Shown here piece by piece: positions 43,001-54,300 of a stretch of 64,000 bases of DNA. The notes beneath the pieces were generated by a model. It worked only from the letters and a program-made list of their open reading frames with translations, searched no databases and was not told where the DNA came from. The stretch is taken from positions 11,518,493 to 11,582,492 of the forward strand of contig OX637362.1 of assembly GCA_951799405.1 (NCBI GenBank), read 5' to 3'. Numbering within the stretch: the stretch's first letter is position 1; each line of letters opens with the position of its first letter. The DNA comes from Agapetus fuscipes. Its lineage: Eukaryota; Arthropoda; Insecta; Trichoptera; Glossosomatidae. A program made the translations under genes and the position numbers.

Positions 43001-43200
43001 AATGTTTGGAGAGCGTGCATTTGCAGTTGCTGGTCCTCTGGCCTGGAACCGCCTGCCTCATCATGTGAGAGAGCTAGAGGACCATGGGAAAGCAAATTTC
43101 TGGCACCATTTGCACAGCGCCCTTGGAGTGGCTACATCACGAAACGGCACTCTAAAGAAATCAACAACTCATCATCATCATTATCACACAACAAATATTA
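43001..43200 (+). pseudogene. CR1/L2-type LINE 3' remnant
   Basis: Frame encodes FGERAFAVAGPLAWNRLPHH then VRELED, the C-terminal hallmark of CR1/L2-like ORFs. A CTTGGAGTGGCTACATCACG end and CATCATCATCAT tail follow. Confidence 0.65.
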
Positions 43201-43752
43201 TATTGAATTTAGAAGTTTAAATTAGCTTTCATAGAAGAAATATATGCACTTTTATTTGATTTTCATTTCAAATTAACAATCAGCTTAGTTAACATTTAAT
43301 TTATACCTATTTCAAGTGTAATTAACTTTTTTTTCTTAAAATGCTTTCTTTCTTTTAACATTTCCAATCCTTGATTCTTAATGTCAAAAAATATTTAAAT
43401 TGTGTTCAGTTTGAGTCAATTTGCCTTTTACCGTTCATAAGAAGGTTCACATTTTTGTACATAAAAGTTGAACGTAAAAGAAAAATGGATTTCTTTTACA
43501 GTAAAAATAAGAACATTTAAAAAATGATAACTTCATAAAAATGTTGGATTAAATGCATTGCTAAGCACCATTTATTTGGCAAATGTATATAAGTCCTTAA
43601 AAATGCTGTAAACATGTAAAAAGTCTTGCTATTTTTTCCCAATATGAGATTATTGATGGTATATTGTACTAATGGAATGGAGGTCTGAGAGAAGCGATTC
43701 TTAACATGGAGGTGTGAGATTTTGAGTGTTAAAACAACTGCTTGAATACGAC

Positions 43753-43934
43753 AGAGTACGAGTTTTTTCACTTTACTCAAAGTATTGTGTATTCGAGAAA
43801 AAGGTATGCGAACTTGTGAAGCACCCCTGGCAAAAAAGGTTTCGAAACTAGTTTTGCCAGAGGTGCTTTACAAGTTCACATACATTTTTCTCAAATACTT
43901 AATACTTAGAGTAAAGTGAAAAAACTCCTACTCA
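43753..43934. repeat. Near-perfect hairpin element, about 84-bp arms
   Basis: The left arm GTTTTTTCACTTTACTCAAA, TTCGAGAAAAAGGTATGCGA, AGCACCCCTGGCAAAA pairs with the right arm TTTTGCCAGAGGTGCTTTAC, ACATTTTTCTCAAATACTTA, GAGTAAAGTGAAAAAACTCC. Only about 14 bp separate the arms. Confidence 0.7.
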
Positions 43935-44450
43935 GGGTACAGACAGTTTAAAACAGTTCAAGTTAGTTAAATAGTTCTTCATACAATGGCGGTATCCTTC
44001 TGTATAAAAGAAGATAATTTAACATAATATTGAGTATAATTTTATTGCGAGAAAATTATAAAATAGGTTAAATTAAAATAGCTCGTTGCAAAAAGGTTGA
44101 GATAAGTAAGATTAAAATTAACAAGTTGGGAAATGTATGTTTCAACACATGGCAATTTTAAGTCAGTCTATTTTATTTATTTCACTAAGTTATCATTATT
44201 TGTTTATCTTTTAGGTAGTGATAAAGAATATGATTCTTGAGAAACACTATTTCAAATCCTATCAATGGATTTCACGAAAATTGTTGAAGAGTGCGCACTT
44301 TTGCTTTGCAAAAATAGAGTTTATCCACTTGGCTTATAAGTGTGGATTTATCAAAGCAAAATTATGTTTTTTGAGTCCTTTCAACTGAAATCCTTGGTGG
44401 TAATTCCATGAATGGCTTTTTGAAATGAAAATATTGCAATTAATTATTAA

Positions 44451-44797
44451 CCCTTTGGTACCGTCACTTTTCTGCCATATAAGATATTCATCTAATATTA
44501 TGTGGTTGGTGTAAGACCTGCCTCCTTACCTGTAAAAATAAATAGGTTCCACTTGCCACACGTGAAACCCTTCGGGGATAACGCGGCAAGAAGTTACACT
44601 ATAAGCGTAGCTTAGTTGCGAATCTATTTCTTCTTTTTTTCATGCAGTAATTGATTCATCAACTTTCAATCAACATTTTGTTTTTACAAAGGCAGATAGC
44701 AGAAGTGCCTTCAAACTTCAATGACATGCATAGATATTAGTTGCAATGAGTTCAAGTCTGCTCATGACATCTATGCGCATCACCCAAACTTAAAGGG
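44451..44797. mobile_element. piggyBac-like MITE with TTAA on both sides
   Basis: The ends read CCCTTTGGTACC on the left and, reversed, CCCTTTAAGTTTGGG on the right, each flanked by TTAA (44447-44450 and 44798-44801). CCCTTT ends and TTAA targets fit the piggyBac superfamily. A forward SINE B 3' fragment (44500-44625) is nested inside. No transposase. Confidence 0.6.
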
Positions 44798-45009
44798 TTA
44801 ATAATCATATTTATTCAATGTTTAGAATATCTTTATACCTAAGAAACATTAGAAATCACAAGCAAGAACATTTTTATGTTGAAATATTATAATACTGAAA
44901 TTAATTTTACTTAAAAATCATCACAGAGAACATAATTGTTAATTAGAATAAGAGAGAACTATGCAGTAACATAAAATTATTTTCTGTTTTACCTGACAGT
45001 TATTTGTTT

Positions 45010-45105
45010 TTAATGATCTCACCACAAATTCCATAGACAACAAATGTGATGTTACATGGCGGGGTTGCTAGGGAAAATGTGAATGGGTAGTTATTGGTGT
45101 GCTTT
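45010..45105. repeat. Repeat X copy
   Basis: TGTGATGTTACATGGCGGGG and TTGCTAGGGAAAATG identify a reversed copy. Confidence 0.5.
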
Positions 45106-45287
45106 GTACGACCTGTAAAAGATCTCCCTTTAGGAAATAACATCAAGTAGCCCGTGTGGAGATCCCTAAATAGGCTGAGAGATAATGTTGGAAGGTATAA
45201 TATTTACAATAGTAATAACTACACAGTTAAAATTAATTGATCGGATATTAGACAAACCGTTATAAGAGAGCTTAGTCGTAGAGCTTT

Positions 45288-45405
45288 GTCAACGACGTTA
45301 GCCATGTTGAAAGCACCGGTTCCCATAGATCACCGAAGTTAAGCAACATTGGGCGCGGACAGTACTTGGATGGGTGACCGCTCAGGTACACCGCGTGTCG
45401 TTGGC
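45288..45405 (+). rRNA. 5S rRNA-like sequence, probably a dispersed copy
   Basis: 118 bp. It starts GTCAACGACGTTAGCCATG and ends ACCGCGTGTCGTTGGC, which pair to form helix I. The internal promoter is well kept: GATCACCGAAGTTAAGCAAC (box A) and GTACTTGGATGGGTGACCGC (box C). No T-run terminator follows; SINE A begins 5 bp later. A lone copy inside a transposon is more likely a retroposed or pseudogene copy than part of the main array. Confidence 0.75.
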
Positions 45406-45410
45406 ATCTT

Positions 45411-45720
45411 GGACCGGTCCGTAGTCCGTAGTGGCAACACTTCGGACTCGTAAATGGAAGGTTGTGGATTTGGATCCCGGCGGAGCACAAAAATATACCA
45501 TTTATATTTCGAATGTGCTCCTCGCTGAGTTGAAAAATTCATAAACCTTTACCAAAGACCGGTCACTGAAAGGTCCATCCAACCTTACAACAACTGGGTC
45601 TTGCTTGAGAATTGGCGCTTTCTACAGCGACGACCAAGCTCGCAGAGGGCTCTTGAGGTGTGATACACACAAAAACAGCGCTCACCAAATAAATCATCCT
45701 AATATTATTATTATATTATT
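45411..45720 (+). mobile_element. SINE A, full length, next to 5S-like sequence
   Basis: It runs from GGACCGGTCCGTAGTCC to an ATTATTATTATATTATT tail. The head has a short tandem GTCCGTAGT duplication. The body matches 4831-5157 closely. Confidence 0.8.
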
Positions 45721-46320
45721 AAATTATTCTCAACGTTTCGTTAGCGACGTAGCTAACCTCTTCAGGAGGCACCCTCTCTGCACGAAGACTGAGGATGAAC
45801 TGTTTTTTTTTTCATAAAACAATTGCCATAAATCACAGCATACCTTCGAGCGAAGGTATTAATTATATTAGGTTTGTTATGAATGTTGACACTTTTATTC
45901 TGTTTCCAGTCCTCATCACCAGATGGCACTATGTTATCCGTGCAAACAGAGCAGTTTATATTATTGTCTTTGACACAAATATTAAGTATTGGTTTCAAAA
46001 GTGAGGTGAGGCTCACCTCATAATTTCTCAGCATACCTTAGCTTGAAGGTATGCCGTGATTTGTGAGTGCTTTATGAAAAAAAAAAACAGTTCATCCTCA
46101 GTTGTTGTGCAGAGAGGGTGTCTCCTGAAGAGGTTAGCTACGCCGCTAACGAAACATCGAGAATAATGTAACTTCTCTTATAACCGTTCGTCTAATATCC
46201 GATTAATTAATTTTAATGTGTAGTTATTATTATTGTAAATATGTCAAACGACCATAATTCCAACCTAAACCTAACAATGTTGGAAGGACTTGCATCTTGT
46301 CTTGTCTTGTATCCTGCCGC

Positions 46321-47238
46321 CATTCCTCTAGGGGTGGCCAGTACCTCCACATAAGTGCCTCCACTTGACTCTGTCCCTGCATACTTCTTTCATCTCATCT
46401 AATTTCATCACTCTTTTCATGCATGCTCTTCTCTTGTTTCCACTCTGTAAATTCCATTCATTCGCAATCTCACTTATCTGATCAATCCATTCTTTTCTAG
46501 GTCTTCCCCTTCCACGCTTACCTATTACATTCCCTTTATACACTCTTTTTGTCAGTCGGTCTTCATTCATCCTTTCAATATGTCCAAACCATCGCATCAC
46601 ACTTCTTTGAACTTTCACTTTCACGCTTTCTTTTACTCCGCATTCATTCAGAACCCATTCGTTTCTCACTCTATCTTTCAGTGTTTTTCCTGTCATACTT
46701 CTCAAATGAGCCATTTCTACGGTGCATACCTTATTTACTTCTCTTTCATTCACCGTCCATGACTCGCTTCCATACATCAGGGTCGGCAACAAAATACAAT
46801 TGTGTACCGCCATTTTCATTTTCTTCGGTATCCTTTTATTCTTCGCTATTCTACCAAACGCTCCTATCACGCATCTTCCTTTGCTGGCACGCTTCTCTAA
46901 TTCCTTCGTCATCTTACCATTCGCCTCAAACTTGCTTCCTAAATAGTCAAACTCATTCACTACTTCAACTTTTTTCCCATTCAAATTAACTGTAAGTTCC
47001 TCACATACTTCATTCCTGTCAAAAACTAATATTTTTGTCTTATTCGCATTCACTTTCAAGCTATTTTTACAAAATGCATCATTCAGTTTGGTTAACATCG
47101 TTTGGAGTTCCTCCGCCGAGTCAGCTAAAACTATAGCATCATCAGCATAAAGAAGTACTCCAACTCTTGTTTCACCCACTTTCACTCCGCTCTCTGATAT
47201 TCCAGCTTCTTTTATGCAACTGTCCATGATTATATCAT
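46321..47238 (-). pseudogene. RTE family 2, 5'-truncated, 299-codon frame still open
   Basis: The reverse frame begins within the reverse transcriptase (VLLYADDAIVLADSAEELQT) and runs to [19 protein letters not shown] and a stop. The family 2 3' end (TGGCCACCCCTAGAGGAATG) follows. The endonuclease and first half of the RT are missing, so it cannot move by itself; the open frame suggests a fairly recent insertion. Confidence 0.85.
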
Positions 47239-47239
47239 C

Positions 47240-48300
47240 AACCTGGTGATTTCTGTAACAGGAGGACTCTTCACTCTGCGAGTGTGGAGCTCAGCAAATT
47301 ATTTACCACCTGTGGTGTTGCCCCTCCTGTCCGACAAGCTACTCCATGGATGATACGCGGGAAACCAGAAAGCGAAAGGCGTCACCAGTCACTGGGACAA
47401 TACGGTGTGAAGCTGACTCAAAGAAGAAGTTTGAAAAAAACTAGCTTTCCACAAACTTCTTGGCAATTGTGGCTTTTAAATTCTGTTGCAAATGAAGCAA
47501 TTTTATGGAGAAAGGTATGTGAAATTTCTAAGTTGAATTTCTTTACAAAATAATAAATAATATACAATGTACAGATGTAATGAAAAACTACAACTTTAAA
47601 ACACTTATACACTAAGCAAAAATAAATAAGATACTAATATATTACAATCCTAAATATATCTAATTGTACTATATACTTTACAAGTCAATAATTTATTAGA
47701 CGCTCTTTTTAAAAATATGTAAAAATGCACATTCGATGCTGGATTTATTATGTGAATTTTTCACATTAAAAATTCCGGATAACTCATTTTCCATTCAATA
47801 GAATCGGAAATACAAAAAGTAAGTTAAACAGATTAATTAACTAAGTTTGTAAAATAAATGTTGAGCATAAAGAAGTAAACATAAAAAAAACAAATGTAAC
47901 ATTTAGAGATGTTTCAAAGCTGATTCGTTGATTTTGAAAAAAAAAACATGGTTTGGATTATGTTAATCGATAGGAACAAAATGGAAAAACACCGATAATG
48001 AAAAAGCACATTCTTAAAAGTTAATTATTAAAATATTATCAGTTATAGGGCTCCAAGTATCTGAATTTATAATTGGATCTGGACTCCATTCCGATAACGA
48101 AAAATTAGAATAATTGGCCGCCTGGTGACAGAGCTAAAATTATAAAAAATAAAACTGATGGTGACTTATCTTTTCAATAATGTCCAGGCTGCACCTACAC
48201 TAGCTTCACATATTGGTCTTTTTTTACAAAATTCTGAAAGAAATTAGGATAATCAGCAATTCAGATAATTGGAGTGCCATTGTGCTAAACAAATAACTAA
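47240..48300 (-). other. Probable 3' untranslated region / downstream of tyrosine-motif gene
   Basis: AT-rich DNA after the stop codon of the minus-strand gene. A segment at 47245-47450 is GC-richer with an open forward frame but no recognised similarity. Confidence 0.4.
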
Positions 48301-51300
48301 CTACACTTGGAAATAGTCGGCAACCGGTGTGATTTCTGCCGTCGAAGTCGACGAAACCCCGTTGGTCCGGTTGTCATTTCTGTCATCGTTGTGTCTGTCA
48401 TGCTTCAAGATTGACTTCACCCGCTCATACCCGGAAGACGAGGAACCCGTCCTCTGGAAATTGGACCCCGAATCCTTAGTGTGGACCTTCTCGTACGGCG
48501 GTTCTTTCATAGCAACGTCAAAGTATTTTACACTCTCGTAATTTGGATCTTTGGGTCCGACTGATTCGTAATTAGGATCCGATTCACTCCCCGTGTGGTA
48601 AATGGGCTCGTGCGGCATTGATTCATAGTTGGGTTCACTTGAACTGTCGTTATTATTGCCTATCCAACTGCTTTCCGGAACTTTTGGCTTTTTGTTGATG
48701 ACGGAATAGCCCGAGAGCTTATTCTGTATTGATGCGTACGGGGAATTTGAATTCTGCGGCAGCAACACTTCGTAGTTTGGATCTGAATCAGACGGACATC
48801 TTTCAGATCTGCTGATGTGTTCATATCCAGGATCGTTGCTCAAAATACTGTCCGGACCACTCGGTAAAGTTTCATAGCCCGGCTCATTTCCGATGCTGTT
48901 TCTTCCTCTTTGCATTAAATCAGACGAATGCTGCATAAGTCCACCTGAAACTGTAGGAATTGGAGCCTTATGCTTCTGATGATTAAACTTCTTCCCGGTC
49001 TCTTTAACAGTCTCGTAACCAGGATCAATCTTCTCCGACTTGTGTTTTGCAACGTTTTTATCAATGGTTTCGTATCCATGACTTTTATTTCTGATTCTAT
49101 CGATTGTTTCATACCCTGGATCTTCTTTGGGCTGTAAACTGCTTGTAAGTTTACCCGGGGAGGCACTGCTCCTGAAATTTCCATCATTTGGCACAATGCT
49201 AGTTGGACTGTGTCCCGAATACCTTTTAGTCTCATTTGTCCAAGAAAGTCTGTCCTCTTCATGCTGCAGACTCTTCTTTCTCATCTGTACACCGTGCGCC
49301 ACATTATTTGAGTTCTGTTCTTTGGTTCTTGCATTATCCACATCGTCGTAGTTTGATAATCTTGATGAGATGTGCGAGCGCTCCTGCTGCACGGGATAAC
49401 TATTTAAATGTTTTTTCTTCATGACTTTAGCGTACATCTCTTCGACGTTCTTCGACGGACTCGCCACGATGTTTTGCTGGCCCGCTGGTGCGCTCTTACG
49501 TGGCACGTCTTGGTCGATGGCGGCATAAATATCATTTTGGTCGATTGTGTTGTAGATTGCGTCAGCGTGCTTTTCAATGACGGGGTTGTCGATTGTAAAG
49601 TTGAGCTCTCTCGCCACCAGAGGCCTGACCAGGTCTCCGGAACTGAACCTGTGCTTGTCCACGGGATAGTTGCAGCCGTAGAAGTCGGACGAGCTGACGC
49701 AGCTGTTGTTTCTTTGGTGTTTCTCATTGAGGCTTCGTCGCATCTTGTCATTGTTGTTATGGAGATCCCCTGGAATTGACAAAACAGCAAAATAAGTGCA
49801 ACAGGAAAGAAGAGCTTACAACTGAATAGAACACGGTAACCAGCCCTAGCAGATTCAAATAGGAGACTTAGCACAGAGTATCCAAGCCACGCCCGCTTTG
49901 CTGCCACAGCTAGATGGAGATGATGATAATACAATTCCAATCACTGAGTAATGAAGAGGTTACACATAGAATTAGTTATAAAACGTAAGCAAGAAGTAAA
50001 TGAAATGGACAACGGGCTAGATTGGAATTGACAATACAGAACATCTGAAGCCAGTCATCTATAATCTAAGTTGCAGAGATATATACACATTTAAGGCTCT
50101 CAAATGCATGCCCACAAACAAACACATGTAAATCGCGCTTACAAATGGTGAATGTGTACTAACAAATAAAATCCAAACCTCAAATGAACATAAGCCCTAC
50201 AACTTTTGCCGCCCTTCCCTGACACAGGGGGCATTGGCAAAGTGGACCATTTTTTACAGTATGGGTGGTCAGCCACATACCAACTTATAAGTCAAGGAAC
50301 ATACACAACAATTACATTTTAAAAATAAACAAACAATAATATGTAGGTATAAACATTAAAAACAATTACAAAATTCTAATTTAAAATTTAAAATATTTGA
50401 AAATTTTGAAAAACCCTAGCCCTAGCCGCCAACATTACAGATCAACCGACATTTTTTTCTGTCCTTACATACTTATTTCATTTCATCCAGAGTCATAACC
50501 TTTTTCATACAAGCTCTCCTTTTATTATGACTGAATATTCCATTAATTTGCAATTCAGAAATTTGGCCCATCCATACCTTTCTCAGTCTTCACTTACCAC
50601 GACATCCTGTCTAAATCTAAATCTAAACTGCAAAGATATGTATCATTTGAGATTCATATCAAATGCATTCCCACAAGCAGACATGTATAAGTTCGCGCTG
50701 ACACATGCCGCATGAATATAAGCCCTGCAACTCTTGCCGACCTTCCCTGAAACAGGGGTGACATTGGCAAAGTGAACCATTTTTTACAGTATGGGTGGTC
50801 AGCCTCATACCAACCTATAAGTCAATGACTCTGGATATTCCATTCATTTGCAATTTTGGAAATTTGGCCCATCCCAAAGAGGAGGATGAATACACACTTT
50901 TTCGCCCAGTAAAATACTAAGCGCCCTTGGAGTGACATTGAGTTACGAAACTGCGCTGATAAAGAAATCATCATCATCATCATCCATACCTTTCTCGGTC
51001 TTCCCCTACCACGACATCCTGTACATCCCATTATTTCAAACATCCACAAAAGCACACTTGAAAATTGATCTATCAACAAAAGATGGTTGTTGTTTTTAAA
51101 TGCAAATGATAAGCAGGGTAACCTGTACTGGATATTCTCTGCTGCCGGCTGCTGTGCTTGGTCTTCCCTCCGGGACTCTCCCTCTTGTGGTGGTGAGCGG
51201 CAGGCGCGGGCTGCAGCTGCGCCCCCGAGGGAGCAGGGACGGCTGCTGCGGGGGGCGCGGGGGCCTCCACCGTGGGCGCGGGCGGGGGAGGGGGCAGCGG

Positions 51301-54300
51301 GGAGTTGGCCTGCCGCTTTTCAGGCTTGGGAGAGCCGAGCGGACCCACGGAACTGCCACAGCTAGAGTTGGAAGCTGAAAGTAATGGATTTTGCTATAAT
51401 AATATTAAAATGTCCTGACATTAGTTTTTGGTTTGGTTGGTAAAATTGGTAAGCCAGTTTAGTTTTAAACTAGGGTTTTTAAAATTAGAATTTTGTATTC
51501 TGTATTTGTTTTGATGTTTATACATATTATTATTTGTCAAAGAGCTCCTTGACTGATAGGTTGGTATTAGGCTAACACCCCGTACTGTAAAAATTGGTTC
51601 ACAAAATTAATGTGCGTGGATCAAAACTGCAGAGCATCAACTAATCTAATCTAAGTTGCAAAGATATGTTATATTGGAGATTTACATTCCATGCATTTTC
51701 ACAACCAGACACATACAAGTTCGCGCTTGCACATGCCGCATGTGAACCTACAACACAAAAACCAATTCTCAAATGGACATACACCCTGCAACTCTTGCCG
51801 TCCTTCCCTGAGACAGGGGTGACATTGGCAAAGTGAAATCAACCAGCATCAAAATTAACTCTTCGACGCTGAGAGTGCTATAAGGAGACCAGGATTTGGC
51901 AAGGTTAGTCCGCCATCCCATTTACCGCAATTGCCTCTCCATATTTATGGTTTATTTTAGATAACAATGGTTAGCGCCGTCGGTACAACAAAGCGCTTTA
52001 TGAAACCTACAGTGAATCTGATGTGATCAGTTCCATCATGCAGTGGGCTGGCCACATAATTAGAATTGACGACACAAATCCCATTAATCGCCTCAACACT
52101 CTTATCACAAGGGCAGTTAGAGACCAAAAATGCTTCCACATTTTGGACGTTGTCAATGCAGATGCAGCGAATTACACAACACAACACAAATAAACTACAC
52201 ATATAGTGTAGCTTCTTGCCTGCGTTATCCCCGTAGGGGTCGCATGTGGTGATTCGGGACCTATTTATTTTTATGGGTAAGGGGGCCGGCCTCACACTAA
52301 CCAACTTCAGTTAAGGTGGGGGTTTCCCAGCTCCCAGGGGGGCTGGAAACTGGAAATAATTTCTGACACCCTAGGTGGGGATCGAAGACCCCTTGCTCTC
52401 GGCATGGTTTTTTTTTTTTTTTTTTAAGAAATCCTGTGCGGGAGACTCCCTAGATTCTTAAGACTCTAGGGGTCTATGACACTTGTTGTAGTGCCGCAGA
52501 GGTGTATTGCAAGCATTCTACCAACTGAGCTATCGACCGGACTTTTTATGAGTTTGGTCGTCGCTACAAAGCGCCAATTCTCAAGCAAGACCCAGTTGCT
52601 GTAAGGCTGGATGGACCTTTTGATGACCGATCTTTGTTAAAGGTTTATGAATTTTTCAACCCAGCAAAGAGCAAATTTGAAAATACAAATGGTATATTTT
52701 TTTGTGCTCCCACGGGATTCAAACCTACAACCTTCCATTTACGAGTGTTGATCACTAGACTACGTACAGGTTTTAGACCGGAATTAGATGGTTCTTGAAT
52801 AATTTTGTCTCTTACCTTGTCTGGAGTGTTTAGGGAGTTGTTGTCTGGCAGTCCCCTCACTTGTGGGACGTCTGAAAAAAATAAATTCAAAATGTAAGTC
52901 ACATCAATGAGTATGCGCTCTGTTCCAAAAAAAAAATTTAAAAGTTTAAAATCAAAGCAAACCAATGTGCCAACTTAGAGGGCTAAAATACAGAAAAACA
53001 ACATGGAGGCCAGAGCTCTACATGGGCTGTGATGACATTGGAAGAAGATAAAAATGCTCAAGACATCTAGTCAGATCATTAGCCCTTCAACTGCGAGGGA
53101 CATGTATAGGCGTCAAGTGTAAACTTGCGTACAGTGCGGCTGTCAATCATAGATGTCATCCAAATTTGAACTTATCCCTGACATCTGCCACAAACAATGG
53201 CAGGAACCTTTTGAAGGTTTTCCCCTCTTAATGGGGAAAAAAGCCCATAGTATCGCACCTGCTATTTGAGTCCGTGGTATCGCTCCCCTGCCCCGCATTA
53301 GACGTGGTAGCCTCCCCAGCCGCCGCAGGCTGCGCCCCAGCTGCTGTGTGTCTTACGGCAGCCGGGGCAGCGTGCAGAGTGGCCTGCACTGTGGCGGGCT
53401 GGATCTGAGCGTAGGTCTCGGAGCCGCTGGTGTACACTTGACCCGAGGGGTCCTCTATGGCTGCATACATCTCATCTGTTAAGTAAAATTGATGATTGAT
53501 AACTACAATAATATAATATAACGACAATGAAGAGAAGAATATGTGTGAAGAAAGAAATGAATGTTGAAGAGATGAAAGAGGTATGCAAGGACAGAAAAAA
53601 GGGGAGACGCACCTGCGGAGGTACCGACCACCCCTAGTGGAACGGCGGCAGGATACAGTAACAGATAAGAATAGGAGTTTTGGACTTACACAGCCAGCTA
53701 TTCATACTGGAAAGTTGCTGTGGTCTGTGGGAGCTGGAGCTTCCAGATGATTCGCCCAATGTCTACAATGGGCTCCTTCAGCGTGAAGGTGATATGATTA
53801 CGGTCCGAGGTTAACACTTCTGACTCGTAAATGGAAGGTTGTGAGTTTGAATCCCGGCGGAGCACAAAAAAATAAATTTATATTTTCAAATACGCTCTTC
53901 GCTGGGTGAAAAATTCATATACCTTTACCACCTTATTTGCTTGACGCCATTGCTTTGGCGACAATGACGTGAGAAGTTGCACTATACATTCAACTTAGTT
54001 CCATAGTTGCTTACTGCGTAGACCTACTGGTACAGATCATAGAGCTCAGTGTTGCATCTCATTCTTTTGTATTTTCAAGTCTATCCTGGACTTACCCGAG
54101 TCGTCCGAGTAGTGTGGTTGTGAGTTCCTGTTGCTGGGCAGTTGTGCCCTTATGGAACTGAGGGGCTCCCGCACACTGATGCTGGTGTAGCCCTCTGCAA
54201 ACAAACAATATATTAAATTATACATACAGGCAACATTCTGTGAATCACTTCATTCATGTGATATCTATATATATCTACAACGATAATTTATTTATAAGGT

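Larger units (their letters stand above)
45190..46268. mobile_element. Large foldback element F with nested insertions
   Basis: The outer arms, GATCGGATATTAGACAAACC (left) and GGTTTGTC-like GTTCGTCTAATATCCGATTA (right), pair. Inner arms also pair: CGTTTCGTTAGCGACGTAGC with GCTACGCCGCTAACGAAACA, and TCTCTGCACGAAGACTGAGG with CCTCAGTTGTTGTGCAGAGA. The left arm is split at about 45271-45720 by the 5S-like sequence and a SINE A. A compact relative without inner sequence lies at 61739-61990. Confidence 0.65.

Noticed and set aside
45288..45405. Functional 5S rRNA gene
   Set aside because: The internal promoter is intact but the copy is solitary, lacks a T-run terminator and sits in a transposon. 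It is annotated as 5S-like instead.
47284..47553. An 89-codon forward frame next to the RTE family 2 copy
   Set aside because: No recognisable domain. It could be part of an unknown element, but nothing supports a gene call.
49419..49940. A 173-codon reverse frame overlapping the last scaffold exon
   Set aside because: It runs in another frame across the exon's acceptor site and has low-complexity Thr/Ser content. It is a shadow of the real coding frame.
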